Counted from the first letter of the stretch, positions 43,543 to 52,962 are shown. The stretch is 64,000 nt of DNA from a bacterium (GCA_028821575.1 JAPPFW010000052.1:59149-123148); one strand, 5' to 3'. Notes: generated by a model from the letters alone, not told the origin. Numbers and translations: made by a program.

Positions 43543-44265
43543 TTGAAACAGCGTGAAAACCCGATTCTGGTGGCGCTCGACGTTCCCACCGCGGAGCGGG
43601 CGGTCCGCTTGGCCGAAGGCTTGTCGCCCCACGTGGGCGGTTTCAAGGTAGGCCTCGAGTTGCTCACCGGGCCGGGGCCACGCATCATCGGAGTTCTCGC
43701 CCGCTTGGGGAAACCGGTGTTCGCCGATGCGAAGCTGCACGACATTCCCAACACGGTGAAGGCGGCGGCCCGCCATCTTGGGGTTGCGGGCGCACGCTGG
43801 ATCACCGCTCACGCAGCAGGTGGCAAGGCGATGCTGGCGTCCGCCGTAGAGGGTCTGACCGAGGGTGCGGGTGCTCGACGGGCGGGAGTCCTGGCCATCA
43901 CGGTGCTCACGAGTCTGGATCAGGAGTCCCTGGCTGCCACCGGTGTCAGCGCCTCGCCAGGACGGCTCACCGCCCGGCGGGCCCGGTTGGCGGCCGCAGT
44001 TGGCTGCGAGGGGGTCGTCACGTCGGTCAAGGAACTGGCAGTGATCTCCGACGTCGCGCCCGGGCTGGTGACAGTGGTGCCGGGTATCCGGCCGCCAGGT
44101 GTTTCCGCGGACGACCAGGTTCGGACTGCCACTCCCGCCGGCGCCATGTCACGCGGCGCTGACTATCTGGTCATCGGGAGGGCTATCACACAGTCGCCGG
44201 ATCCGGCAACCGCGGCGAAGGAAATACTGGCTACCATGAATGGTCGCATCAGTGGGTTACGATGA
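43543..44265 (+). CDS. pyrF: orotidine 5'-phosphate decarboxylase
   Basis: Final step to UMP. The catalytic DxKxxD motif is FADAKLHDIPNTVKAA. The start ILVALDVPTAERAVRLAEGL and VPGIRPPGVSADDQVRTATPAGAMSRGADYLVIGRAIT complete the type 1 family pattern. 240 residues. TTG start with GGAGGGAAG about 6 bases upstream. Separated from pyrD by 210 bases, so it may have its own promoter. Confidence 0.96.
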   Translation: MKQRENPILVALDVPTAERAVRLAEGLSPHVGGFKVGLELLTGPGPRIIGVLARLGKPVFADAKLHDIPNTVKAAARHLGVAGARWITAHAAGGKAMLASAVEGLTEGAGARRAGVLAITVLTSLDQESLAATGVSASPGRLTARRARLAAAVGCEGVVTSVKELAVISDVAPGLVTVVPGIRPPGVSADDQVRTATPAGAMSRGADYLVIGRAITQSPDPATAAKEILATMNGRISGLR

Positions 44266-44350
44266 GGATTAGAGTGTTGCGCGCCTGGCACGCCTCACTA
44301 GAGCCGGATGGACCCTACGATGCCGGTTGTACACGAGCAAAGGAACTTGC

Positions 44351-44662
44351 ATGGCACCTCCGCATTTGACCCCAGAGCAACGAGCTCAAGCCTTGGAGAA
44401 GGCGGCGATGGCCCGCCGGAAGAGAGCCGAGATCAAGCAGTTGCTCAAGACAGGCTCGCTATCGTTTGCGCAATTGCTGGAAGAAGCAGAGGCGGACCCG
44501 ATGGTGGCCGGAATCAAAGTCAGTGCGGTACTTGCATCCATGCCAAGGATCGGAAAGATCAAGTCCAAGCGCCTGATGGAGCGGCTCGGCATCGCGGAGA
44601 ACCGACGGATCCGGGGTCTCGGTGAGCGACAGCGCGCCGCTCTCCTCGAACAGTTCAACTGA
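44351..44662 (+). CDS. mihF: actinobacterial integration host factor MihF
   Basis: Nucleoid-associated DNA-binding protein of the actinobacterial IHF type. APPHLTPEQRAQALEKAAMARRKRAEIKQLLKTGSLSFAQLLEEAEADPMVAGIKVSAVLASMPRIGKIKSKRLMERLGIAENRRIRGLGERQRAALL matches the family end to end, including the helix-two-turn-helix (KVSAVLASMPRIGKIKSKRLME). ATG 44351 gives 103 residues. The place between pyrF and gmk is conserved in mycobacteria and streptomycetes and is one of the best taxonomic markers here. Confidence 0.95.
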   Translation: MAPPHLTPEQRAQALEKAAMARRKRAEIKQLLKTGSLSFAQLLEEAEADPMVAGIKVSAVLASMPRIGKIKSKRLMERLGIAENRRIRGLGERQRAALLEQFN

Positions 44663-45227
44663 TCCTGCCGCCGTCCCCCGGTCGAGGGGACGGCTGGTTA
44701 TCATCTCGGGGCCGTCCGGGGTGGGTAAGAACACCGTCGTCCGGGCTATGGCGGCTCATCGCACGTTTCACTTCTCCGTATCGGCCACGACCAGGCCGGC
44801 CAGACCCGGCGAGACCAACGGGGTGGACTATCACTTCGTCGATTCTGAAGCCTTCGAGTCGATGGTCGAGGAGGATCGGTTGCTCGAGTGGGCGGAGTTC
44901 GCGGGAAGCCGGTACGGCACCCTCAGGGGAGAGGTACTCGACTACCTCGAGGTCGGACGCGACGTGGTACTCGATGTCGAGTTGACCGGGGCCTTACACG
45001 TGATGGAGTCGTACCCTGACGCAGTCTCGATCTTCGTCATGCCCCCTTCGATAGAGGAACTCGAATCTCGTATGAGGGGTCGCCGGGACATGTCGGAATC
45101 CCAGATCGCCACCCGCCTCGCCCTGGCACAAGAGCAGATGCAGGTGGGTCCGGATCGGTTCCGCCATGTCGTGGTCAACGAAGATCTCGATGCAACGGTG
45201 GCTGCGATCATGGATATACTTGAGTAG
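44622..45227 (+). CDS. gmk: guanylate kinase
   Basis: Phosphorylates GMP to GDP. The P-loop is ISGPSGVGKNTVVRAM; the residue after Lys is Asn where Ser or Gly is usual, although a Thr follows. FSVSATTRPARPGETNGVDYHFVD and LLEWAEFAGSRYGTLRGEV bind GMP. 201 residues. The GTG start overlaps the end of mihF by 41 bases in another frame; a slightly later start is possible because the first 20 residues are not conserved. Confidence 0.95.
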   Translation: MSDSAPLSSNSSTDPAAVPRSRGRLVIISGPSGVGKNTVVRAMAAHRTFHFSVSATTRPARPGETNGVDYHFVDSEAFESMVEEDRLLEWAEFAGSRYGTLRGEVLDYLEVGRDVVLDVELTGALHVMESYPDAVSIFVMPPSIEELESRMRGRRDMSESQIATRLALAQEQMQVGPDRFRHVVVNEDLDATVAAIMDILE

Positions 45228-45430
45228 ACCGTGAGGGAAGACTCACGAGCGGGTCCCGTCCGATCAACCCGGACGCCCGGTTCCGTTCGAGGAGTACGGC
45301 AGTCACGATCGCCTCTGGTCGCTATGTCGCTTGTCCGGCACCCGGTCGGCAGTGGCTGGGCCCGCGGGGATCGATGGCTGTCCGGTACGGTCCGATGCAA
45401 AGCCGAGCTGTTTGAAGGGTGAATCCGAAG

Positions 45431-45712
45431 ATGATCGAACCAGCTGTCGAAGAAGTCATCGAGAGGACCGGTGGGCGTTTCAACCTCGTAGTCCTGGCAT
45501 CCCGCCGAGCCCGGCAGATCAACAACTACTACAGCCAACTGGGCGGGGGAATCGGTCACTACATACCGCCACAGGTCCACTCCCTGAGCCACAAGCCCCT
45601 CACCATCGCTCTGGAGGAGATCGCGGCCGGGAAGCTGACGGTGGCAACGGGGGAAGGCTCCGCCGGTGAAGAGAGTGACGAGGCGGACCTCGATGAGGCC
45701 GGAGAAGAGTAA
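45431..45712 (+). CDS. rpoZ: RNA polymerase omega subunit
   Basis: Small subunit that clamps beta-prime. IERTGGRFNLVVLASRRARQINNYYSQLGGG is the conserved core, and SHKPLTIALEEIAAGKL the next block, followed by an acidic tail. ATG 45431 gives 93 residues; GTG 45419 is possible but has GAAGG only one base away. The 203-base gap before it has no gene. It overlaps coaBC. Confidence 0.93.
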   Translation: MIEPAVEEVIERTGGRFNLVVLASRRARQINNYYSQLGGGIGHYIPPQVHSLSHKPLTIALEEIAAGKLTVATGEGSAGEESDEADLDEAGEE

Positions 45713-46907
45713 CCCGGCACTGTACGGCCGCCGCCTGCTCCTGGGTGTATCCGGCGGTATCGCTGCGTACAAGGCTGTCTACCTCGCTCGGCGTCTCACA
45801 GAGGCCGGAGCAGAGGTACGCACTGTGATGACCGCCGGAGCCCTCCGCTTCGTGGGCGAGCCGAGCCTGGGTGCGGTCACGGGTCATCGGGTGGTCACAT
45901 CCCTGTACGGTGCGATGGAGGTGAGCCCGCACACCGAGTTGGCACGCTGGGCCGATGCCATGGTGGTCGCACCGGCTACCGCCAACGTCCTTGCCAAGGT
46001 CGCAAACGGGCTGTCCGATGATGCCCTCACCGCAACGATCGCTGCTTTCGATGGGCCGTTGCTGCTGGCACCGGCCATGCACAGTGAGATGTGGCATCAG
46101 CCGGCGGTTCGACGCAACGTGCAGACGCTCAAGGACGACGGCCGGTGCCTGGTCGGGCCCGCATCGGGGGCGCTCGCCGGAGGAGACTCCGGGATAGGTC
46201 GGATGGTCGAGCCGGAGGAGATCGTGCAAGCCACCGCAGGCGTGTTCGACTCATCCCTGAAGGGGCTGACCGTGCTGGTGACAGCCGGCGGCACCAGGGA
46301 GGCCATCGACCCGGTGCGCTACGTGGGCAACCACTCCTCGGGAAAGATGGGCCACGCGCTGGCGGCGGAAGCTGCCGCTCGAGGGGCGAGCGTCATCCTG
46401 GTTACGACCGCTGCGGATGTGGATCTGCCCGGACCCGTGGAGATCATCGCGGTCGAGAGCGCTCAGGACATGGCCCGTGAGGTCTGGTCCAGAGCCCCTA
46501 CACTGGACGTGGCGGTTCTGGCGGCGGCGGTAGCCGACTTCCGGCCTGTCGACGTGGCCAACACCAAGATGGCGAGGACCGACGGACCTCCCACGATCGT
46601 CCTCGAGTCGACCCCCAACGTTCTGGCCGGGCTGGTCGAACGGGTGGGTTCAGGGGTGACGGTGGTGGGTTTCGCCGCCGAGACAGGGGGTCTCGACCGG
46701 GCGGTCCAGAAGGCTGCCTCCTACGGAGTGGACTTCCTTGTCGCCAACGACGTGACCCTCCCCGGGAGCGGGTTCGGCACCGATACGAACGAGGTGTCGA
46801 TCATCTTCCCCGACGGGAGCCGGGAGGCTCTCGAACTCATGTCCAAGAGGGGAGTGGCCGCCGAGATTTGGTCCATGGTGTCGGACTTGCGCAGCGATCT
46901 TGGCTGA
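45693..46907 (+). CDS. coaBC: CoaBC: phosphopantothenoylcysteine synthetase/decarboxylase
   Basis: Two consecutive CoA-synthesis steps in one flavoprotein. The N-terminal CoaC half has LLLGVSGGIAAYKAVYLARRL, ADAMVVAPATANVLAKVANGLSDDALT and PAMHSEMWHQPAVRRN. The C-terminal CoaB half has VLVTAGGTREAIDPVRYVGNHSSGKMGHALA, AAVADFRP and FLVANDV. 404 residues from ATG 45693, which overlaps rpoZ by 20 bases; GTG 45666 is an alternative. The rpoZ-coaBC-metK-priA order is actinobacterial. Confidence 0.95.
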   Translation: MRPEKSNPALYGRRLLLGVSGGIAAYKAVYLARRLTEAGAEVRTVMTAGALRFVGEPSLGAVTGHRVVTSLYGAMEVSPHTELARWADAMVVAPATANVLAKVANGLSDDALTATIAAFDGPLLLAPAMHSEMWHQPAVRRNVQTLKDDGRCLVGPASGALAGGDSGIGRMVEPEEIVQATAGVFDSSLKGLTVLVTAGGTREAIDPVRYVGNHSSGKMGHALAAEAAARGASVILVTTAADVDLPGPVEIIAVESAQDMAREVWSRAPTLDVAVLAAAVADFRPVDVANTKMARTDGPPTIVLESTPNVLAGLVERVGSGVTVVGFAAETGGLDRAVQKAASYGVDFLVANDVTLPGSGFGTDTNEVSIIFPDGSREALELMSKRGVAAEIWSMVSDLRSDLG

Positions 46908-46925
46908 GCACCCTCTGTCGATCCA

Positions 46926-46931
46926 TATACT
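46926..46931 (+). promoter_or_regulatory. TATACT -10 box before metK
   Basis: TATACT followed by six bases and TTG 46938, with ATG 46941 directly after. The spacing predicts an mRNA beginning at or next to the start codon. Confidence 0.5.
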
Positions 46932-46937
46932 GAGGCG

Positions 46938-48140
46938 TTGATGCGGTTCTTCACGAGCGAATCGGTGACCGAGGGCCACCCCGACAAGATGGCCGACCGC
47001 ATCTCCGATTCGATACTGGACGCCATCCTGGAGCGTGATCCGGAGGCTCGCGTGGCCTGCGAGACGATGGTCGCATCCTCGAAGGTCATCCTGGCCGGGG
47101 AGATCGGGTACTCGCAGGAGCTCGCCGAAACCGATCATCTGTCTCCCGGAGAGATCGAGCACTGCGTAAGGGAAGCTCTCAGACACATCGGATACACGTT
47201 CGATGAGGAAGGGTTCCATGCTGATCGGGTTCCGATCGGCGTGCTCCTCAACAATCAGAGCGCCGACATAGCGGCAGGCGTCTCGGTGGCGCTCGAGGCG
47301 CGGCGCGGAGCCAAGGACCCGCTCGATCAACTCGGCGCCGGCGACCAGGGTCTCATGTTCGGATACGCCAACCGGGAGACAGATGAGTTGATGCCGGCAC
47401 CGATCCGGTTGGCCCACCGTTTGGCCGAGCGACTGACCGAGGTCAGGCGCGCCGGAGTGCTCGAATACCTGCGTCCGGACGGCAAGACTCAGGTGACTGT
47501 CCGTTACGAGGACAACGCCCCCGTCGCGGTGCCCCGCGTGTTGATCTCCTCTCACCATTCGAAGGACGTTCCGTCGGAGCAGATGGAAGACGACCTGCGG
47601 TCCCACGTGCTAAAGGCCATCGGCGACGAACTGATCGATGACGACACGGAGTTGCTCGTGAACCCGACCGGCCGTTTCGAGATCGGTGGTCCGGAGGGTG
47701 ATGCCGGACTCACCGGCCGGAAGATCATCGTTGACACGTATGGGGGTTATGCCCGCCACGGGGGAGGGGCCTTTTCCGGTAAGGACCCGACCAAGGTCGA
47801 CAGATCGGCAGCCTACTTCGCGCGTTACGTGGCCAAGAACGTGGTGGCAGCCCGTTTGGCGGAACGTTGCGAGATCCAGGTCGCGTACGCCATCGGCATG
47901 GCCAGGCCGTTCTCGGTCGATCTCGAGACATTCGGGACTTCGGAGGTCGACCCCGCCAAGCTGGCGACTCTCGTGGCTGACTTCTTCGACTTCCGGCCCG
48001 CGGCCATCTTGAAGACCTTGCGCCTGCGCAGGCCGATCTACGCGAGAACAGCCGCCTACGGCCACTTCGGGCGGCCAAGCTTCCCCTGGGAGTCGACCGA
48101 GCCTGCCGGCGATCTGAAAGCTGCAGCAGGTTCGCTCTGA
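46938..48140 (+). CDS. metK: S-adenosylmethionine synthetase
   Basis: Forms SAM from methionine and [31 protein letters not shown], the [12 protein letters not shown] signature and [27 protein letters not shown] are diagnostic. 400 residues from TTG, 399 from the adjacent ATG 46941. No SAM riboswitch fits in the 30 bases before it. Confidence 0.97.
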   Translation: MMRFFTSESVTEGHPDKMADRISDSILDAILERDPEARVACETMVASSKVILAGEIGYSQELAETDHLSPGEIEHCVREALRHIGYTFDEEGFHADRVPIGVLLNNQSADIAAGVSVALEARRGAKDPLDQLGAGDQGLMFGYANRETDELMPAPIRLAHRLAERLTEVRRAGVLEYLRPDGKTQVTVRYEDNAPVAVPRVLISSHHSKDVPSEQMEDDLRSHVLKAIGDELIDDDTELLVNPTGRFEIGGPEGDAGLTGRKIIVDTYGGYARHGGGAFSGKDPTKVDRSAAYFARYVAKNVVAARLAERCEIQVAYAIGMARPFSVDLETFGTSEVDPAKLATLVADFFDFRPAAILKTLRLRRPIYARTAAYGHFGRPSFPWESTEPAGDLKAAAGSL

Positions 48141-48160
48141 CGGGGACCAACGTTGCCCGG

Positions 48161-49918
48161 GTGGTCCCCGACATCCCGACCTTCGCGGTCGACAACGGAT
48201 TCTCCTACCGGGTGCCCCCTGCGCTCCTGGACCAGGTAATGGTGGGGTCCGTGGTGAGGGTGCCCCTGGCCGGGCGGCGGGTCCGCGGGTACGTGGTCGG
48301 TTTGAAAACGGAGGATGAGGCCTCCGGGGCACGGAAGCTCAGGGAGGTGCGGTCCGTCTCGTCGACGGTTCCCGTCTTCACCGAGGCGATGCTGCCGTCC
48401 CTGCGGTGGGCCGCCGCGCACTACGTCGCTCCGCTAGCCGGGGTGCTCGCCAAGTCCGCACCGCCCAACCTGCCCAAGCAGCCCGTCCCGCGGCAACTCC
48501 CGAGCATTCCCCCGGCCGGAAGTCCCATCACCCGCGTGGCCGGGAGTGCCCAATCCGAAGATCCGGGGATCGTGCAGCTACTGGCCGGTGGGGGCTGGGG
48601 GGAGTTGATCAGGCGATGCGTGACCGGACCCCTCCGTGCCGGTAGGTCGGCGTTGGTGGTGGCGCCGACCGCGGTCGAAGCGGCTCGGCTGGCCGACCGA
48701 CTGGAAGGCGACCTGGGACGCAGGGTTGTGAGGGCGGCCGATCAGGACAACGCCGCTCTTACCGCGGCCTGGTCCCGTGCGGCGACCCAGGGTGGCTTGG
48801 TAGTGGTCGGAACCCTGCGGGTGATCTGGTGGCCGGTCAAGGACCTGTCGATGATCTGCCTGGTCGAGGAGGGGCGCAGGGGTATGAAGGAGCGGCAGAC
48901 ACCCACCGTCGCAGCCGGGACCGTCGCACGGATGAGGTCGCCTACGGAAGGACTCCGGCTCGTCCTGATAGGTCGGGCGCCGACCGTCGACACCCTGCAC
49001 GAGGACGCGGTGATCGAGCGGATCCGGGGTCGCCTGTGGGCTCGGGTGGAGTTGGTGGACCGCACCGAGGATCCGCCCGGCGGAGGGCTGGTCGCCGAGC
49101 GTGTGCGGGTGGCGATTGCCTCCACGATCCGGCGCGACGGGAGGGTGTTCGTCTTCACCCACCGCAGGGGTTATGCCCCGGCGTCGCGCTGCGTGAGCTG
49201 TCGCAGCCTGAGGAGCTGCCCGGCATGCGGCTCGCGTCCTGGCCATCGCGACACGTGCCCGCGGTGCGAGGCGGTGCTCGGTCCCTGTCCGTCCTGCGGC
49301 GGGAACCGGTTCGAACCGCTCGGGGCAGCGGTGGGGCGCATCACCGAAACGCTCCGCCGGTTGGTGGGCGACGGCGTGGGAAGTGTGGGGTCGGATCGTG
49401 CGGTGATGGTCGGTACTGAGCGGGACCTCGTGGAGGTGCCGCCGGTCGACCTGGCGGTGGTCGTGGACGCAGACGGGCTGGTCCGCGGCACCAACTACCG
49501 GTCGACGGAGGAGGCGCTCGCCGTACTGGCCCGTACCGCGTCCACCCTGCGCCGCAACGGCAGGTGCAGGATGATGTTGCAGACCGCCGATACCCGGCAT
49601 CCCGTCTACGAAGCCCTCCAACTGGGAGACCCGATTCCCTTCCTCCGGGACGAGTTGGTGGCGCGCTGGCGGTTCTCCCTTCCTCCCTGTGGAGAGGTGA
49701 TGGTGGTCGAGGTGGAAGGAACCGAAGAAGCGGCCGTACTCGACGCGGCGTTCGCCGGCGCGGACGTCTACGGGCCGGCCAGGGACTCCGGTCGCACCAG
49801 ATGGATAGTCCAGGGGCGCGAGCTGCGGGAACAGAAGCAGCGCCTGCGGGCAGCCACCGGCCGCCTCAGGGACCAGGGCTGCAAGGTACGCATCGACGTG
49901 GACCCCCGCGAGTTTTAG
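48161..49918 (+). CDS. priA: PriA-like primosome protein N' lacking helicase motifs
   Basis: 585 residues, shorter than helicase-type PriA (about 730). The N-terminal DNA-binding domain (YRVPPALLDQVMVGSVVRVPLAGRRVRGYVVGL; RWAAAHYVAPLAGVLAKSAPP) and the zinc-binding cysteines (CVSCRSLRSCPACGS; CPRCEAVLGPCPSCGG) are kept. The Walker A site is degraded (GPLRAGRSALV, no GK[ST]) and the DEEH box reads LVEEGRRG. It therefore probably cannot hydrolyse ATP. This form is known in actinobacteria, where it may act as a structural replication-restart factor. Confidence 0.88.
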   Translation: MVPDIPTFAVDNGFSYRVPPALLDQVMVGSVVRVPLAGRRVRGYVVGLKTEDEASGARKLREVRSVSSTVPVFTEAMLPSLRWAAAHYVAPLAGVLAKSAPPNLPKQPVPRQLPSIPPAGSPITRVAGSAQSEDPGIVQLLAGGGWGELIRRCVTGPLRAGRSALVVAPTAVEAARLADRLEGDLGRRVVRAADQDNAALTAAWSRAATQGGLVVVGTLRVIWWPVKDLSMICLVEEGRRGMKERQTPTVAAGTVARMRSPTEGLRLVLIGRAPTVDTLHEDAVIERIRGRLWARVELVDRTEDPPGGGLVAERVRVAIASTIRRDGRVFVFTHRRGYAPASRCVSCRSLRSCPACGSRPGHRDTCPRCEAVLGPCPSCGGNRFEPLGAAVGRITETLRRLVGDGVGSVGSDRAVMVGTERDLVEVPPVDLAVVVDADGLVRGTNYRSTEEALAVLARTASTLRRNGRCRMMLQTADTRHPVYEALQLGDPIPFLRDELVARWRFSLPPCGEVMVVEVEGTEEAAVLDAAFAGADVYGPARDSGRTRWIVQGRELREQKQRLRAATGRLRDQGCKVRIDVDPREF

Positions 49919-49946
49919 GCCCAGGTGACACCGACTACTGGAGCTG

Positions 49947-50138
49947 CTAGCGGAGCACCGCGATGATGATGGCTGCGGCGCTTGCGACGAGCCCGGTCAT
50001 CCAGCCCACGATCCACCGGGTCTGCTCGGCGAATCGCTTCTCGATGTCGGCGCGGAGATGGGCGATTTCCGTTCGGACCCCCGAGATCGCGGCATCCAGC
50101 CGGTCCCGGCTGACGTACTGGTCGGTTGAGGCGGTCAC
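49947..50138 (-). CDS. small tail-anchored coiled-coil protein
   Basis: 63 residues: an amphipathic helix (RDRLDAAISGVRTEIAHLRADIEKRFAEQTRWI) and then one C-terminal membrane helix (VGWMTGLVASAAAIIIAVL). The topology is the reverse of the 34613-34897 protein, but the heptad-like helix is similar. GGAGG lies just upstream of its start (minus strand, 50145-50149). No family is recognised with confidence. It is convergent with priA and next to heptad array H. Confidence 0.55.
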   Translation of the reverse strand: MTASTDQYVSRDRLDAAISGVRTEIAHLRADIEKRFAEQTRWIVGWMTGLVASAAAIIIAVLR

Positions 50139-50241
50139 GGTGACTCCTCCTGGTCCTCACGTCGACTTCTTATCGTATATACTACAACGTTGCAAACTAT
50201 CATAGCAATAGCTGTCTACCAAGCAAGCCTGCCTCCGACCC

Positions 50242-50325
50242 CAGCCACATACCACATGCCACATGCCACAAGCCACAAGCCACAAGCCACAAGCCACAAG
50301 CCACAAGCCACAAGCCACAAGCCAC
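50242..50325. repeat. heptad repeat array H (upstream of def)
   Basis: Twelve 7-bp units: CAGCCAC, ATACCAC, ATGCCAC twice, then AAGCCAC eight times in perfect tandem. It is the most regular array in the window, and its last base touches the TATTCT box of def. Array K near the rRNA operon uses the same AAGCCAC unit. Confidence 0.95.
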
Positions 50326-50331
50326 TATTCT
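50326..50331 (+). promoter_or_regulatory. TATTCT -10 box, leaderless def
   Basis: TATTCT immediately after the repeat array, then seven bases, then GTG 50339. Any -35 contact would have to lie inside the repeats. Confidence 0.55.
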
Positions 50332-50338
50332 CGATCCG

Positions 50339-50836
50339 GTGGCCATATTCCCCATCCGCACCTTTGGTGATCCCGTGCTGCGTGTCCGAACTGAACGGGT
50401 CGAGGTGTTCGACAGCGCGCTCCGGAGGCTGGCCGACGACATGATCGACACTATGTACGACGCACCGGGTGTTGGCTTGGCGGCCCCGCAGATCGGGGTG
50501 TCGAAGCGCATCTGCGTTTTCGATGCGGGGGACGGTCCTCGGGTTCTGGTGAACCCTGAGATCGTCGAGACCTCAGGGGAGTGGGAGTTCGACGAGGGAT
50601 GCTTGTCGGTTCCCGGTCACTACTGGCCGATCACGCGCCCGGCCTTCGCTCGCGCACGCGGGCAGGACGTGTCCGGTGCCCCGGTCGAGTACGCAGGGCA
50701 CGAACTGCTAGGCAGGGTGCTCCAGCACGAGACCGATCACTTGAACGGCATGCTGCTGATCGAGAGACTTGACCGGCCGACGCGGAAGGAGGCCCTGCGC
50801 GATATCCGCAACCAAGCTCTCGGCTTGCCGGAGTGA
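50339..50836 (+). CDS. def: peptide deformylase
   Basis: Removes the N-terminal formyl group from nascent proteins. All three motifs are intact: PGVGLAAPQIGV, DEGCLSVPGHYW (metal Cys) and GRVLQHETDHLNGMLLIERL (HExxH). 165 residues. GTG start; overlaps fmt by GTGA-type coupling, pairing formylation and deformylation as is usual. Confidence 0.97.
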   Translation: MAIFPIRTFGDPVLRVRTERVEVFDSALRRLADDMIDTMYDAPGVGLAAPQIGVSKRICVFDAGDGPRVLVNPEIVETSGEWEFDEGCLSVPGHYWPITRPAFARARGQDVSGAPVEYAGHELLGRVLQHETDHLNGMLLIERLDRPTRKEALRDIRNQALGLPE

Positions 50837-51744
50837 TCCGAGCCGCCTTTCTGGGTACATCGAGGGCGGCCGTGCCTGCACTCGAGACACTGGCTGGCCT
50901 GACCGACCTGCGCATGGTTGTCACCAGGCCCGACCGTCGGCGGGGACGGGGGCGGGTGATGTCGGCGTCCCAGGTGAAGCAACGGGCCCTGGAACTTGAT
51001 CTGGAGGTGCGCCAACCCGGCACATCACAGCAACTCGATGCTGAGATCGCCTCCACCACTCTGGACGTAGCCGTGGTGGCCGCCTACGGGGTGCTTGTGC
51101 GGCCGGAGACCCTTTCTCGCCCTTCCGGCGGAATGCTCAACCTGCACTTCTCGTTGTTGCCCCGGTGGCGGGGTGCGGCGCCGGTCGAGCGGGCGATCCT
51201 GGCTGGAGACCGTACGACGGGAGTCACCCTCATGCAGATGGCGGAGGGACTGGACACCGGAGGGCTGCTGTCGGCTTGGGAGACGGCCATAGGGTCGGAC
51301 GAGACCGCCGGAGAACTGTCGGAGCGGTTGGCGGTCGGGGCGGCTGAATTGCTCTGCGAAGCCTTGCTTCCGGCCGTGGCCGGACACGCTGTCCCGTTTC
51401 CCCAGGATGAGGGGTTGGCGACCGTGGCACCCCGGATCTCGAAGGAGGAGCCCCGGCTCGACTGGGCGGGACAGGCCGACGAGGTCAACCGGACCATCCG
51501 CGCCTTCAGTCCCCGTCCCGGCGCCTTCACCAATTGGCGAGATCAGCGATTCAAGATCCTACGTGCGAGGGTGGCGCACGGGAGCCTCGATCCGGGCCGG
51601 CTCGAAGCCTCCGGCCGGACCGTACGGGTGGGCACAGGCCGCGGGTGCCTCGAGTTGCTGTCGGTTCAGCCGGCCGGTTCCAGATCGATGAGAGCCACTG
51701 ATTGGCTTCGGGGTGTGAGGGGCGTTCCGGGGCGCTTCGAGTGA
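50833..51744 (+). CDS. fmt: methionyl-tRNA formyltransferase
   Basis: Formylates initiator Met-tRNA. Key segments are FLGTSRAAVPALETL, VTRPDRRRGRGRVMSASQVKQRAL, VVAAYGVLVRPETL, NLHFSLLPRWRGAAPVERAILAGDRTTGVTLMQMAEGLDTG (catalytic Asn, His, Asp) and a C-terminal domain with NRTIRAFSPRPGAFT. 303 residues. GTG start inside the def stop. Confidence 0.96.
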   Translation: MIRAAFLGTSRAAVPALETLAGLTDLRMVVTRPDRRRGRGRVMSASQVKQRALELDLEVRQPGTSQQLDAEIASTTLDVAVVAAYGVLVRPETLSRPSGGMLNLHFSLLPRWRGAAPVERAILAGDRTTGVTLMQMAEGLDTGGLLSAWETAIGSDETAGELSERLAVGAAELLCEALLPAVAGHAVPFPQDEGLATVAPRISKEEPRLDWAGQADEVNRTIRAFSPRPGAFTNWRDQRFKILRARVAHGSLDPGRLEASGRTVRVGTGRGCLELLSVQPAGSRSMRATDWLRGVRGVPGRFE

Positions 51745-52937
51745 AGCGAGGCGTCCCGGCGCGCGTCGTGGCGGCTGGTCTGGTGGGAAGGGTGGTTCGC
51801 GGTGGTGCCTGGTCCAACCTGGTGGTACGAGATGTCGACCTACCGCCGCAGGACGCCCGCCTGGTGCGCCATCTCGTGTACGGGACGCTGAGAAACCTGG
51901 CGCGCCTGGATGGAGCGATCTCCGGGTTGTCGCACCGTCCGGTCCCCACCATGGATCCGGTCCTGCTCGACGTTCTTCGGGTCGCCTTCCATGAGGTCCT
52001 GTTCGGGAGAGCGGCCGCTCACGCGGTTGCTTACACCGCGGTGGAGTCTGCTCGCGCCCTCGGCTACGGCCGGGCTGCGCGGTTCGTCAATGCTCTGGTA
52101 AGGAACCTGCAGAGAAACGGGGAACCGGAACCGCCCTCAGGGGTGGCTGAGCGGTTCAGCCTGCCCCGGTGGTTCGTGGACGACCTGGTCTCCGCATGGG
52201 GAGAGGACTCTGCCCGCTCCTTTGTCGAGGCCTCCCATGAAGACGCGCCGGTGACGTTCCGCATGCAACGCGGCGTGCTACCACCCCCGGGAGCCGTCGC
52301 AGCCTCCGTTCCCGGCGCCTTCGTCCATCTGGACGGCGTTCCGCCCGGCGCCGTGGTCCAGGATCCGGCCTCGCTGGCCGCGGTCCAGGCGCTAAGTGTG
52401 TCTCCCGGAGAACGCGTGCTCGAGGTCGGGGCGGCCCCGGGAGGCAAGACCCTGGCGCTGTGGGACCGAGACCCCGGGCTCCTGGTCGCTCTGGACGTGC
52501 ACGAGCGGCGCATCCGGCGCGCCCGTCGACGTACGGTCAGGTCCGGATTCGAGGGTCGGTGGGTTCGGGCGGACGGCCGCCGGCTGCCGTTCCGCACTGC
52601 AAGCCTGGACAAGGTCCTGGTGGACGCTCCATGCACCGGACTCGGAACTCTCCGTCGCCGCCCGGAGATCCGCCTCCGGGTTACGGAACCCGAACGCGAC
52701 CGGCTCGCTGCTCTGCAGCGCCGCATGCTGCATGAGGCTCTGCGGGTGGTCCGTCCCGGAGGCCGGGTCGTCTACGCGGTATGTACCGTCACGTCGGCGG
52801 AAACGACCGAGGTGGTGTCCGGACTCCGCGCCCGCCCTCCGGAGGACTTGCCGGGCCTGCGTCTGGAAGGAGGCCTGCTCATGGCGCCACACCTGACCGA
52901 GACCGACGGCATGTTTATTTCAGTGGTTGGTGATTAG
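51741..52937 (+). CDS. rsmB: 16S rRNA (cytosine967-C5)-methyltransferase RsmB/Fmu-like
   Basis: SAM-dependent m5C methyltransferase. The N-terminal NusB-like RNA-binding domain (ARLVRHLVYGTLRNLARLDGAI) is followed by the Rossmann domain: VLEVGAAPGGKTLAL, VLVDAPCTGLGTLRRRPEIR (first Cys) and VYAVCTVTSAETTEVV (second Cys). 398 residues from GTG 51741, overlapping fmt. The last residues (ISVVGD) are encoded by heptad array I. Confidence 0.93.
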   Translation: MKRGVPARVVAAGLVGRVVRGGAWSNLVVRDVDLPPQDARLVRHLVYGTLRNLARLDGAISGLSHRPVPTMDPVLLDVLRVAFHEVLFGRAAAHAVAYTAVESARALGYGRAARFVNALVRNLQRNGEPEPPSGVAERFSLPRWFVDDLVSAWGEDSARSFVEASHEDAPVTFRMQRGVLPPPGAVAASVPGAFVHLDGVPPGAVVQDPASLAAVQALSVSPGERVLEVGAAPGGKTLALWDRDPGLLVALDVHERRIRRARRRTVRSGFEGRWVRADGRRLPFRTASLDKVLVDAPCTGLGTLRRRPEIRLRVTEPERDRLAALQRRMLHEALRVVRPGGRVVYAVCTVTSAETTEVVSGLRARPPEDLPGLRLEGGLLMAPHLTETDGMFISVVGD

Positions 52938-52962
52938 TGGTTAGTAGTAAGTAGTTGGTGGT
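52921..52962. repeat. heptad repeat array I, left part (rsmB 3' end)
   Basis: Six TGGT/TAGT-type units: CAGTGGT, TGGTGAT, TAGTGGT, TAGTAGT, AAGTAGT, TGGTGGT. The rsmB stop is inside the array. Confidence 0.85.

Noticed and set aside
45228-45430. 63-aa ORF between gmk and rpoZ
   Set aside because: Arg/Gly/Ser-rich with no motif and no plausible ribosome site.
50242-50325. Regular short repeats considered as a CRISPR array
   Set aside because: Units are 7 bp with no spacers, and no cas genes are present.
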